Shown piece by piece: positions 49,701-61,700 of a stretch of DNA of 64,000 nucleotides. The stretch comes from Malurus cyaneus samueli. Its lineage: Eukaryota > Chordata > Aves > Passeriformes > Maluridae. Made by a program: the position numbers and the translations under genes. Below the pieces are notes generated by a model. It did not search any database. It saw nothing but the letters and a program-made list of their open reading frames with translations, and was not told the DNA's origin. Position 1 is the first letter of the stretch. The number at the start of each line of letters is the position of its first letter. Location: assembly GCA_009741485.1 (NCBI GenBank), contig VKON01000103.1:1-64000 (forward strand), given 5' to 3'.

Positions 49701-52700
49701 CCATGTACTTTAGTTGGGGAGACACACGTCTTTACCCTCTTGTTTGCCAAGATAGTAAATCCAGATGTGATGTAAGAAAATGGAAATGGTTTTATAATTT
49801 GGGTCTTTAGCACATACTAGAGTAACAGGACAACAGCAGAGAAAAAAAAAAAGGGCTTTAGAAGAGGGGTTTTCACAAGAACAGGGCTTGGAATTTGAAA
49901 CAGTAAAATGCAAAGAAGGTGGTTGTACATTTCAGATTAGTGGAAATGACACAGTAAATATATAAAGTAAAAAAAACTATTTTTTACTTAATAAATAAAT
50001 AAACTGAGTGTATGCAAATTAAGTGTGTGTATGCAAAATGTTTTAAAATGCATTGCTTCATTCATATGACACGCACAGTTAAGGATGGGAAATGAAAGCT
50101 TTTATCAGCAAATCTGGGTTGGTGCTGACTCTCATATTCCTTAAATTCTTTCAAAATGAATAAATCAACTTCCTTGTGAAAGCATTAATATGCCAGGGCT
50201 TCTCGATTTAGAGCAGAAATAATGTTCTGTCTTTCCATAAGGGAACTACCAAACATCTTAGCGAGGGGTTGTTGCAGGAAACAATGACAGGTACGAGATG
50301 GTTCATCCCACACAACCCGTGAAGCACCATCAGAGAGCACAGACAAACTCACCTGAGGTGTCAGTCCATGGCAGATGTACATGATTGGGATGTTCTCTGT
50401 GTCTGGCCCTTGATCAAGGCACAAATCGCTTTTCAGGGAATTCTGCAGCTAAAATAAAGAGAAAGAAAATGAAAACAAGAAAGTTTTAAATGAGAAAAAG
50501 ATGGTGTGCTTACTTCCTTTTCAGTAAAAAAATTGTATGTAGTTAAACAAAGAAATATGCAAAATTAAAATACGTTGCAGTGAAGATTTTGAAGGGAAAG
50601 CAACTAGATTGAATTCTTCCTTGCAGATAATCTAGCACTATTGATTTCAATACTGTTGCACAAAGTTTCAGGCAGGGAATATTCCAAAAACCCTTCAGAG
50701 ATAGCAATAATTTTTTGATATATGTTTTAAGATATTTAGTCTCTGGCACACAATACATACAGAACCTGAATGTATCGTGCTGAGTAAGATAGATGAGGTA
50801 TTAAAACAGCTTTTAAGAATCACTCAGGAGATCCTCTGTTTTTTAGATGCCCTTATCTCCCAAAACACAGCAGCTGCTCTGTGGCACCCTCAGGGCTCCT
50901 CAGACAGTTTTCTGTCAGACAGTTTTCTGTCTGAGGAGAAATATCTGAAGACAAACCTTTCACTTGTATGATCTGCTCTTATTGATCATGTTTCCTGTTT
51001 GGGAATGTCATGAAAAAAAGAAAAATCTAACTCACAGGAATCAATTTTGTGAAAATGACACTGGATGGGAATGTGAAAAGGATGTCCTAGGTATGCCACC
51101 TCATCATGGGCCTGTGCTGACTTCCTCTGCTCATCTTCCGTGCCACGCACACTTGCCCTCTCTGCTTTTGGGCTTGTCAGTTTTTGAGGGGCAAGAATTG
51201 CTTCTGCCTTAATTGGCACTGTGTAATTCAAGTGCGATTTTGACACAGACCAGGGCACTACTGTCACACAGGTAATGATGACCCCAAAGTGCATGGATTA
51301 ACTGCAGTTTCTGTCGGATACCACGTAATTCTTGAACCTCTCTAGATTTACATGGCTTGGCTCTGTGAGGTTTGGCTACCTTGGAATGTTAGCCTTTGAC
51401 ACCTTCTTGTAGCAGATGTCCACTGTGATACCTGTTCTAGCGTGGGTTGGGATTGCCCTTCAATGGCTACAAGTCTAATAAGGGAAGGGATCACCTTTAA
51501 CACTTGGATTTGATTATATTTAAAGTCCCTTCCTTCCTAAATGGCTCCATGATTGTAAATTAAGATCTGTCTACAATCTTAAGAAGGCTGCAGTTGAAAT
51601 CCAGAGCCTATTTGTGAATTCACCTGCTGCCACAAACGTGTCAGCCCCAAGGTGTCTGCAAATTCATGCCTTGATTATTTCTGTGTGGAATGCAGCCCAT
51701 GAAGCAAACAAACAACAAAAAATCAGGGAGGAAGCAATGTTCAGAATATCTCAAGACAAATGACAGCAGAGCTGTCACAGCTGTCTCTGTCAACTATCCA
51801 GTTTAATAAATTATTTTACCAGTGACTTCAAGATGATCTGATTCTTTTATTTTGAGCCAGGCATTTTCTTTGTGAATTGCTTCCACTATTACACCTTTCT
51901 GCCCCACACTTTTACAATGGGAAAGGTAAACAAGGTCCTTACCACCCCATAGGCAACAGTATCCGAATACATTCTCATTTCTGGATACACACTGACGAGG
52001 TACCACCTAAATGTCTTGCACTGCAGCTTTTTCCTTAAGGCCTTTCTCTCTGAAATATCACCAATATCAATTCCAGAGTCCTGCACATAAAACAAAGGAC
52101 AGAAAAAGCAGAGAAGGCATCAATGATACAGTTCTACATAAACTGAACATCCAGAACGTCCCTCATTGCGGAATCACAGAATCAACAGTGTTGGAAGGGG
52201 CCCATCGGGACCATTGAGTCCACTCCTGGCCCAGCACAGCACAATCCCCAAGAGTCCAAGATGGTTTTGACTTATGCCAGTGACCAGGTTTGGGTTGTGA
52301 GGTGGGTCTGCTACCCACACAGCCCCCCATAAGTGCCTCAGTTAAATGTGACACAGGTCACCATGGCAGGGCCTCTGTCATAGTCTGCTTTGGTTAATGG
52401 CACCCCTCCTATTGGCTTCAGTGGGGTTTAGATCCAGTTTCCAGTGAATATCACTGTTGTTCTTTAATTTCCTGGCACTTTGCAAATCCAAAAGGAATTG
52501 GCAGGAAGTAACATGTTGCCCTAGAAACCTGCCGGTGTCCCCCTGAAGCCTGATCATCAGTGTATGACATTTCTGGCCATTTTTGCAGTCTGGATTGCTG
52601 CTGCACTGCAAAGAGCAGAAACTCTTCTCTGAAATAAACTTCTTTTGCAATGTAAAAAGAGAAGTTGTTGTTTTTGTCAAAAGCAGTTGCAGAATATTCT

Positions 52701-55700
52701 CTCCTGTAATTTTCACTCTCCTTTACATTTCTGGCTAACCTAGCTTCTACTTATCATAAGAGCAGATCACAAAGCATGATTTTCATAAAGGCCCTGTATA
52801 TAAAAGTCAATAATTTATCACATTCAATTCACGCAGCAGAAACTTTTAGAGGGGAGTCTAAGTGAAAATCTGTGGCTGCTCTTTGTCAGGAAGAAAAATG
52901 AGACATTATGCTCCACACTGTGCTCTACCACATCTGCCTCACAGCAAAACACAGGATAAATACATTTCCATAAAGAAGTCTTACAACCCATCTCCTTAAA
53001 CTACAGCCTTTACTGGGCCATAGACCCCCCGAAAGATATTGTCAGCTGCAAGACAGGATTTAAAAATAACATCGAAAGCCAAAAAGTATTTTCTTAGTTA
53101 TCAAAAAGGTATCTGTATAAATATCTAGATTCCTGAGCTGCTGAAGCAACCACTGAACCTCAAAGCACTGAATTAATGCTAATCTGGAACAAGTACATTT
53201 TATTATGGAAGCATTTTCTAGCTGAAGTAAAATTGACTTCCACATTAGCAAAGTACACTAAAAAGTACAAACTGAGATTTGGCCTACACAGATCAGGCAA
53301 AACTCAGTCTAGAGAATGGTGACTCCTCAAGACCTACATCATGCACGCAACTTTATGTGGAACTACTCCTTAAGTGGCAATTTCTTTCCTAATTTTGCAG
53401 CAAGTGCCTAAATGAGGAGGCTTTAGGGTGCTGAAAGACAGTCAATGGATCTCATGGACAAATCCTGCTCATGCCCCGCTCTGGCTGCACTTGCCAGCGT
53501 ATCTGCCACTGGTGTGAAGGAAAGGAGGGTGCCAGCATGCAGACATTCCACTCCCAGCTTTAACAAAGCTTCCTGACTGCTAAATTGGTTCAGTGCCTCC
53601 CAAATCCTTTCTCATGCAACCCCGCAGGCACCAACGCCAGTTCCCTCACAGTTTACTGTACAAGAAAGAGCATCAAGGGCCTCAGCAATCACATCCTTTC
53701 ATGCAGCTGGAGGAAAAAAATAGCTCACATGGAGCACACTGCCTTTATCAGCGTGTTAAAGACATAATAAATCAGCGTGTTCCCCAAAGCCAAGAATATG
53801 ATGGGAAAAAAACCCACAACAAACAAAACCAGAAGCGTGGGCAGAACACATGGAGAGCACAGTTCTTGGTTCTGGGACTTGAAGAATCTTTCCTGTGGGT
53901 TTCAAGTGCTTTTCTGAATCTATTTATCTCCGTGGCAATGGTGCAGAAATCCCCACGGCAGCGGAGCTTTCCCTTTCTGAAGCCTTGGGTTCTCCAGAGA
54001 GAAGCCTGGAGATGCCGAGAGCTGCCTAACCAGTCTGACTCCTTTCTACTGGTACTGCTCTTAGCTCCCAAAGACTAAAAGCTTTGGAAACACCTGGCTT
54101 CTTCAAAATTTGGGAATTCTTCCATGGAAAAAATCAGCTCTGGAGTTTTGGAATAACATATTGGAATAACATATTTCATGGAAAGTCCTGATTATTACAA
54201 CAGAATAAATTTCTGTTACCTACACAGTCCACTACCAGCATCCATCAGCTTCCAGGCAGGGAATTACTCCTGCAATTTCCCAGTTGCAACTGAACTTTGC
54301 ATTCTTTATGAATTTGATTTCAAATTGCATTCAAATCTCAAATTTGCACAAGATTAAGCACCACCACCATCACATCTGGATGAATATTATGCAAATCAGT
54401 GTGTAATACTGTACCTCCTGGTTAGCAATTTCCAAGTTTCGTGTTAATGCTGTGTTTACAAGTCAAAAAATTGTAGACTTGGATCAATCAATGAAGACCA
54501 ACCAATCTTCAAGAAAATAATTAAAAATACAAAATAAAAACTGAAATTTAAATCTATCAGGTTAATCAAAAATAAAATTTGGAATTGCTTTGCCATAAAG
54601 TAGGTAACCCTATCCAGGGCAGAAATACCTTTATCCTTGTAAGGACTGCTGTGCAACTTCTCAAAACAGGGACACTTAAAGGACAGCTTGGATTCAAGGA
54701 ACATGAGACTTTCAGAAAAGTCCTTTCCTGTACCAGGTTATAGAGGATTTTTTCTCACGGTCATGGCAAATTATGTGGCTAAAGTTGCAACCTAAAAATA
54801 GGACAATGACTTTCCCACTTTGCCAAAATTATCTAGTTTTAATCACAAGAGATGCAAGAAGCTATTGAGAGCAGCTGAACCAACATCAGCATTCTTATAT
54901 TTAGCTGGGTTTTTTTCCTAACCTTTTTTTTTCTTATTAGACTAAAGGAGAAGTACATAATTTCATTTCTTGAAACAGAAATTGCAGCAAAACCAGTTTC
55001 TCTGAACTGCTATGAAATCTGAGATTTCATTAAAAAAAAACCCTAATTTTCTCTTTAAGTCTAGACCATTTGCTTTTGCTATAATGATGAGAACTATACT
55101 AAGTTAAACTCCAGATCCAACTACAGCCATGCTTTCCAGCTTCTAGGTGGAAACAACCTATTCTACATGGATCCTGAATAAGCAAGATTTTTCAGAATAA
55201 GTACAGTCACCTTTCTCTGAGCCCTTTAGCTGTTCACAGCTGAAATACCATTGGCTACAAGGAAGAACAAGAAAGGAAGAACAGCTAAAATCAAACTGAA
55301 CTCTGAGGTTGGCTCTCTGATATTCTCTCTTTAACACAATGGAGCAAGCAGTGCTCATCCACAGCAAAGAAATCAGGACAAGCAGTGCAGTGGGGGGCTG
55401 CAGCTGGATTGTGCAATATGCCATAACCCCCAGCAGCCACCCTCACTCTGACAGGAAATACTCGATCAGACACCCTGCACTTGCATCAATAGATGTCAAC
55501 GCCCCTTGGCAGATCTCTCCTCACAAATCTGGTGGAATTATAGCTCTCTGGGAGGGTGAATAAGAGACTGAAATTCAAAATAAGATCTGCAATGTAGATT
55601 TGATGGTGTTTTTCCCCCACACTTCTGCACCTACTAGTTTAAAATGTCTGTGAAGAGGTATCAGTGAAGATGATGAACTTGATAAGAAAATAATTTTTAA

Positions 55701-58700
55701 GGAACCTAAAGGCAAAGGAATTATTCTGGAATAAGACACAGCTACATATATATGTTTGTATGCAACTGTGGATGCATCTTATGCCTATATGTGAGCCATA
55801 AATATACGCATACGTGTATACAAATAAAATTCTAGCAGAAAAATCTGAATTCAGGGAGGATGCAAACCCTAAAGGATCTGAAGCTTGCAAGCACTGGTAT
55901 CTGTCTGTGGCTCACCTCCTGGGGTATGTTCCAGGCCATATAGACGTGGCTCTTGAACTCATCCATCCAGACCTCGGCCACCCTCAGGGCGTTCCTCCGC
56001 ACGTGCGCCGTCAGATCCTCCGTGTACGGTTTGTGCGCTCTCTCGATATGGGCAATCCTGGAGCAAGGCAGCACCTCAACGCTTCCTCCACACTGCCACA
56101 CCTAGGAGGGGAGAAAAAAAGGACATTCTGGTGGTGACATGCCCCAACTCCACTGCTGGCCTCCAGCAAACACACTGGAATTGTTTCATTTCGTTGTTAC
56201 AAAGCAGAAAAACCACTCACGATTTGCTGGACTATAGAGGTTGTGAGAGGAGAGAGGTGCCCTACTGTGAATTATCCCTGCTCTTCTCTGCAGAATTTCT
56301 ACGATGCCAGTAGCTTCTCATTACAATCTTCCTGGACCAATTCAGCTATTTTCAGGACTCTTTATTAAATTATTTCTAGGGCACTGAAAACAGTAATGCC
56401 TGGTTCAAGTTGGAATGGCTTGCAGGCTTTTCTCTGAGGTTCTGCACAGTCCATACCAGCCCATGCATGCCCTACCCAGAATCTCAAACCAGGAAAACTA
56501 AGCAACTCTTCAAGATAACTGAAGTTTCAGGTTCTGGGAAGATGAGGAATATAAATGCATCTTATGCTCTGCTTTAAACATTGTTGAGAAAGGACCAGGT
56601 CCATTCCTTTTGAGAGTGAGCGACGAGGACTGAGACTGCCTCATGAAAATGCTGTAGGAAAAATGTTATCAGAAACCACTCTTATGATAAATTTTCAGTG
56701 TAGGTTACTGTATCTGCTCAAATATATTTTCAGTTTTGCCCACTACCACAACTGAGTTAATTGTACAACATTAATCACACTTATTGTATTAATTTCTGAT
56801 TTTCTGCATTCAACAAAAGAGAAAACCTCTTTGGCAGACTTCAGAGTCAATGAAGTACATGAATTATTTTACATAGCAGCTCTTTTTCTGTGTATCTTGT
56901 ATTATGTAAGCTTCCTAACAAGATCAAGGCAGCCCATTCATCATGGTTGAGTGGATGCGGCTGAGGTGAAACCCCAGATGTACCCAAAATGTTTGATCCT
57001 GCTGAACAAATACCTGGGTGTCCCAGAGGCAGGTGCACTCACTGAGAAGTGACAGCAGAGATTCCTGGGGCTCGGTGTCTCGTACCAAGAGAGCAAAAAA
57101 ATGGAAGCCAGGGTGCTTTTTCCTTGTAGACTCATCCAGGAGATCACATTCTGGTCTCCCTGCTGATGGCCAGGGCTGTGGGCTGGCAGAACATCCTGTT
57201 CTGGAGCTGATCTCAGACCCCTCAGCTCTGTCCACCCTATAGGCATATGCTCTACTAAGGAGGCATTTTGTTCAGTCATTCATTTTATATATTTAGACAT
57301 CTGGCTTGAATACAGCATCTAGGCATTTGGCAGCTCCCGAGACCAGAAAATGTGGCATGAATTCAAAAAGTTTACAAAGCTTTTTCTGAACTGGTGCCTA
57401 ATTGCATTCAGCATATGGTGGGAGAAAAGATAGAGCCCTGCCTTCCAAAGCTCTGTGGAAAAGGAGCTCTATCATGAACCTGCTGGAAAACCTTCAGCAC
57501 GTCTCTATGTCCAGAGCTTGGAAGACCATAAGAGGAAATAAACAGAACAATTATCAAAATAAGGGCAAAACTGAGATGATCATAAATATTTGAAAATAAA
57601 TATGCAATTGATCTGTCACAAGAATAAATAATCTGGAAACAACACTTGTGTCCTGTCTTTCTAAATATCGTATTACATGGGCAATCCAGTTTAACAATCT
57701 AACAAAAATAAGAGTTTGTCAAACTTTGAATTATAAATTATCCAGCTACACCTCCTAATAAAGACTGAATGTGAAGTATCACCAGGCTGTGCTCACACAA
57801 TGCCTGCCTTCAGTCCAAGCAATTTCTCAGTAGTGCATAGACACCCAGCTATAAATTGATTCAGAGTTACTCACTGTACACTGCTTAAATCAGTATCATA
57901 AAAGACAAGGAAGCTGCAGAGCTGGTCATAACTGAGCCCAGGACAAGCAATTCACACACCACACACCCCGTGTGTTCTGCCCAGCCCCAGCTCATTCCCA
58001 CTCAGGGATGGACTGGAGCCAAGGCCAGGAACTGAACAGCCAATCTTTTGTGGGATTTTCAGAGCTAGGTCTGAATGCCATCTTGACAACAAGCTGAGCC
58101 AAAACATTCACAGTCTATAAGAAGCTGAATTTCCAATAAAATTTCTAGGAACTGAAATTCAGAAGAGTAGAGTCATCTATAATTTTAGCACTGATTCTGT
58201 TATCAGTGAATTCTGATTTGAATTTGTAACGAAGTCATGAGTTTTCAAAAAACATCCTGAGATGACCAAACATTTGAGTTTGCAAGTAACAACGACCCAT
58301 TACCTGAATAAACACCAATTAATCAAATCTGGTGGCCATTCCTTTCTCCCAGACATTGTCAGTCTTTGTTCTATTGTCAAAGACTCATTATTACTATCAA
58401 TCAATTAGCTGTCAATAGAGAACTGGCAAGCTGCATTAAATAGTTTCAAAATCATATTCCAAACAAAAACCTCCTAAAACCTACAAAAATTACTTACAGC
58501 ACTCAACAAGGAGCATGACTTTAGATATGGGCTATGAAACCTTGCGGAGCAGAGGCAGAGAAAAGGCTTTAAAAAGGCAAAAAGCACAATCCTGAGGTGC
58601 TCAGCTGGTCACATCTAGGACAAGCCATGGTCCCTTTTCTCTCCCAATGTTCTTTGCAGATCACAGTAAAGCGAGAAAACTCTTTAATCCAAACATTTCA

Positions 58701-61700
58701 TTGCACTTAGAGAGAGGTAAGTTGAAAAAAAAAATTAAAATGCAGGTATCAGAGATTAAAATGGGATTTTCAAATTACATGAAACTGTCCTGGAATCTCA
58801 TGGAAATCTGTATTTCCAGCTCCCTAAAATGTGCAAAATCAGGAGCAAAAAGCACATTAAAAAAACCAAGCAACAAAACAAGACCCACATAAAAATACCC
58901 CAAAACCAACAAACAAATAATGGAATTGTATCTGGAACTTAAAAAACAACAGATCACAGAGAGCTGTGACAGTCCTCACATCTGTGTGCTCTGCCACAGA
59001 GGGACCCTTACATATGGGAAACATCCCGAAGAATACCAGGGTCATTTTCTGCTCAAGTGACTCGTTTCTCCATCTCTATTCATTAAGTGCATCCCACCAA
59101 CACAAAGAGCATCAGCTTCACATCAGGTCTGCAGACCAACCACCAGACTAATGAGAAATGCAGCAATTCACTTCATTACAGCAATATACTGTACAAAGGT
59201 AGTGTGCCATGTTCAGTCCAACAATAAATGCAATTTTCTTCCTGGGCCAGCTGATGGAAAGTCCTGAGATACCATTTAGTGGGAATATGACCCAATCCTT
59301 TTCCCTTAAAGAGTTCATCCCTTCTCATAAAATTGCCTCTTACCCACTTAACAGGGTTATTATATTCTTGTGAACATGAATTCCTCTGCAAGCACAAAGT
59401 CTTTGTGACAGAATTACTCAAAGCCAAAGCTGGGCTTGCATTGCTTTGACTGATGATGGCTTAGTCTGGGACCTAAGGCAAATCACTGAAAATTTGTTAA
59501 GGCATGCCTAAAAGTGGTACAAATAACCTCTTCTAACAGATATTTGGGAGCTTTATCAAGCATGCAGGCTGCTGTAAAAGACAAAGGGATTGCTGCAGGC
59601 TTGCTTTTGATAGGAAATCATCTGTGGACTTCAACAGGACTTGGGAGAGGCCTTTGAGAAGCCTACTGCAAACTGGGCTTGAGCCATCCAACCCAGGATC
59701 TGAGCGATTGCATCCAACTGATGGCAAAGGATTTGTAGGGTCTTCCACAACCACTGCCGGTGCAGCGTGAGCCCCAACAACAGAGCTCCAACAGCCTCAC
59801 CTCCTCATCCTTTTTCCACCCTAAGGAGCCACCAGCACAGCTCCTGCTTGGTCACAAGGGTAGGGATGTGATTCCAGCCTGCCCTCCAAATGCAAACTGT
59901 TCTCTTAAAAGCACACTTAGGTCAGTTCAATTGGGAATGATTGAACATAAATCAAAAAGAAGCATTGCTCAGCCTAACGCAAGTTTACAGATACGATGCT
60001 GCTTCACAGTAAATGAATCTTTCAAAAATCCCTGTTAAATTGATTGAACTGCTCAAAGAGGATTCTATCAACTCCTGCATCAACCAGCCTGCCTTTTTTG
60101 TCTTATGGGTTAAATAAGACAAAAAAAAAGAGAAAAATGTTTGCTCGAGGAGAAAACAGAGGGTTTCTTCTAAGAAACAAATGTGTTTGTGTTTTGAACT
60201 CATCTGTCAATTTCTAGCTCAAGGCAACAGATCTCTATTAATATTTATTTAATAATGTATGTTTAATATTTTGAAAATGCTGCTACAAAGCCACAGACAA
60301 GGATAAAATTTTAGAAGTTAAAATAATATACCAAATCAGAGACCAACAGGGCTGAGTAGCAAAACAAATTCTGCAGAGTCAAGAGAATAATCCTCCAAAA
60401 TCCTGTTTTGTATGGCTTGCTATGGTTTACCAACAATGGATACTTCAAATAGAGTTTCCAACAAATTTTCTTCCACTCATATGACACAAATAATTAGGTG
60501 TGTGTGCAGATAATGAGGGGGCAAAAATAATTCCTGGGTGAGGATAGTGGGAAAAGTCTCTCTTTTGTCAGGGTCTAATTCCTCACAATGGTTTGGCTCA
60601 CAGTACATTTATACCCTCTGGAACAAAATCAGTCATGTAAGGACACGGGACCATGTTCTACTTACCATGCTTAATAAAAACAGGTAGCTCAAATAATCCT
60701 AACACCTGCTGCTATTTCTGCTGTCAAAAACAAACTCTCTAGTTCCTCTAGATGTTTGCTCTTACAAGCTTATGCCTAAAATTTCCCTCGAGGCCAGTTA
60801 GGGCACATGAGGGCTGCTTTCCATTATCCTGCATGATAATGCTTACCACACAGCAGAATTCTAGAAAAATCTAGATTTTCCTTAAAGAAAGGAAAACAGC
60901 AATGGAAGATAAAGCACAGTGAGCAATATACAGTCACAGATTGGAGAGCACCATTTCAAAATGGAAACATTATTTATCGCTCTAATACTGCAATTATAAT
61001 GCAGTTCTTGTAGAATAATTGCTCTATTGGTCAAATGATTCATCAGAGGCCTCACAGTTGAAAGCGACACAAGTAATCAGAGACATTCTAGTGCTCACCC
61101 TCCCTCTGGGTGAAAAAACTTCTCCTGACACCCAGCCTAAAGTTCCTGTGACACAGCTCCAGCCTATTCCCTGGCTCCTGGCCCTGCTCTGCAGAGTGAG
61201 AGATCAATGCCTGCCCCTCCAGTTCCCCTCCTGAGGGTGCTGAAAACCCCAAAGAGATCTCCCCTCAGTCTCACCCTGGGATTCAATGGGACACACAGAG
61301 AATTGTGAGGAGAGCTGCTAATAAAGTGCTAAAAAAGCTGCTCATTACAGCTCTGGAATTTGTTCCCATAAAGCCAGGAGCACAGATCCAAGCCAGCACA
61401 AAGCCAGATAGGGCAGAACACATTCTGCTACCTTGCACACCACAGTCTGCTACAGATGAAAGTGTTTTATGTGGGTCAGGCAGCTTCCCTGAAGACAGAC
61501 AAAAGGCCATAAGGAAATCAGAGCATTGATGGGCCTTATTCCATTCAGTGATCCAGTCTGCTGCAGTGTTTCAATTTGTGTCTCTCTCATCTTGTCTATC
61601 AACATACTCAGCAATCAGCCCCTGCAAGGCTAAGCACTGCAGAGCAGATGTGATGCCAACGAGAGAAAACTTCTCGCACTCGCAAGGAAACAATAGTTTT

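Larger units (their letters stand above)
43133..50352 (-). other. GALNT18: GALNT18 intron (7.2 kb)
   Basis: It contains a 23-base A-run with A-rich extension (about 44,394-44,440), an (ATTGATTA)n tract (45,924-45,954), a 20-base T-run (about 46,886-46,905), a CR1 fragment (47,515-47,600) and a GATGAG microsatellite near 48,958. No other gene was recognised. Confidence 0.8.
52081..55915 (-). other. GALNT18: GALNT18 intron (3.8 kb)
   Basis: It holds a CR1-like piece at 52,172-52,270. Frames around 53,590-54,080 on both strands overlap each other and show no known domain. No other gene was recognised. Confidence 0.8.

Noticed and set aside
56924..57279. Two overlapping minus-strand frames of 103 and 112 codons inside a GALNT18 intron
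   Set aside because: They compete in different frames, do not fit GALNT18 continuity, and resemble no family.
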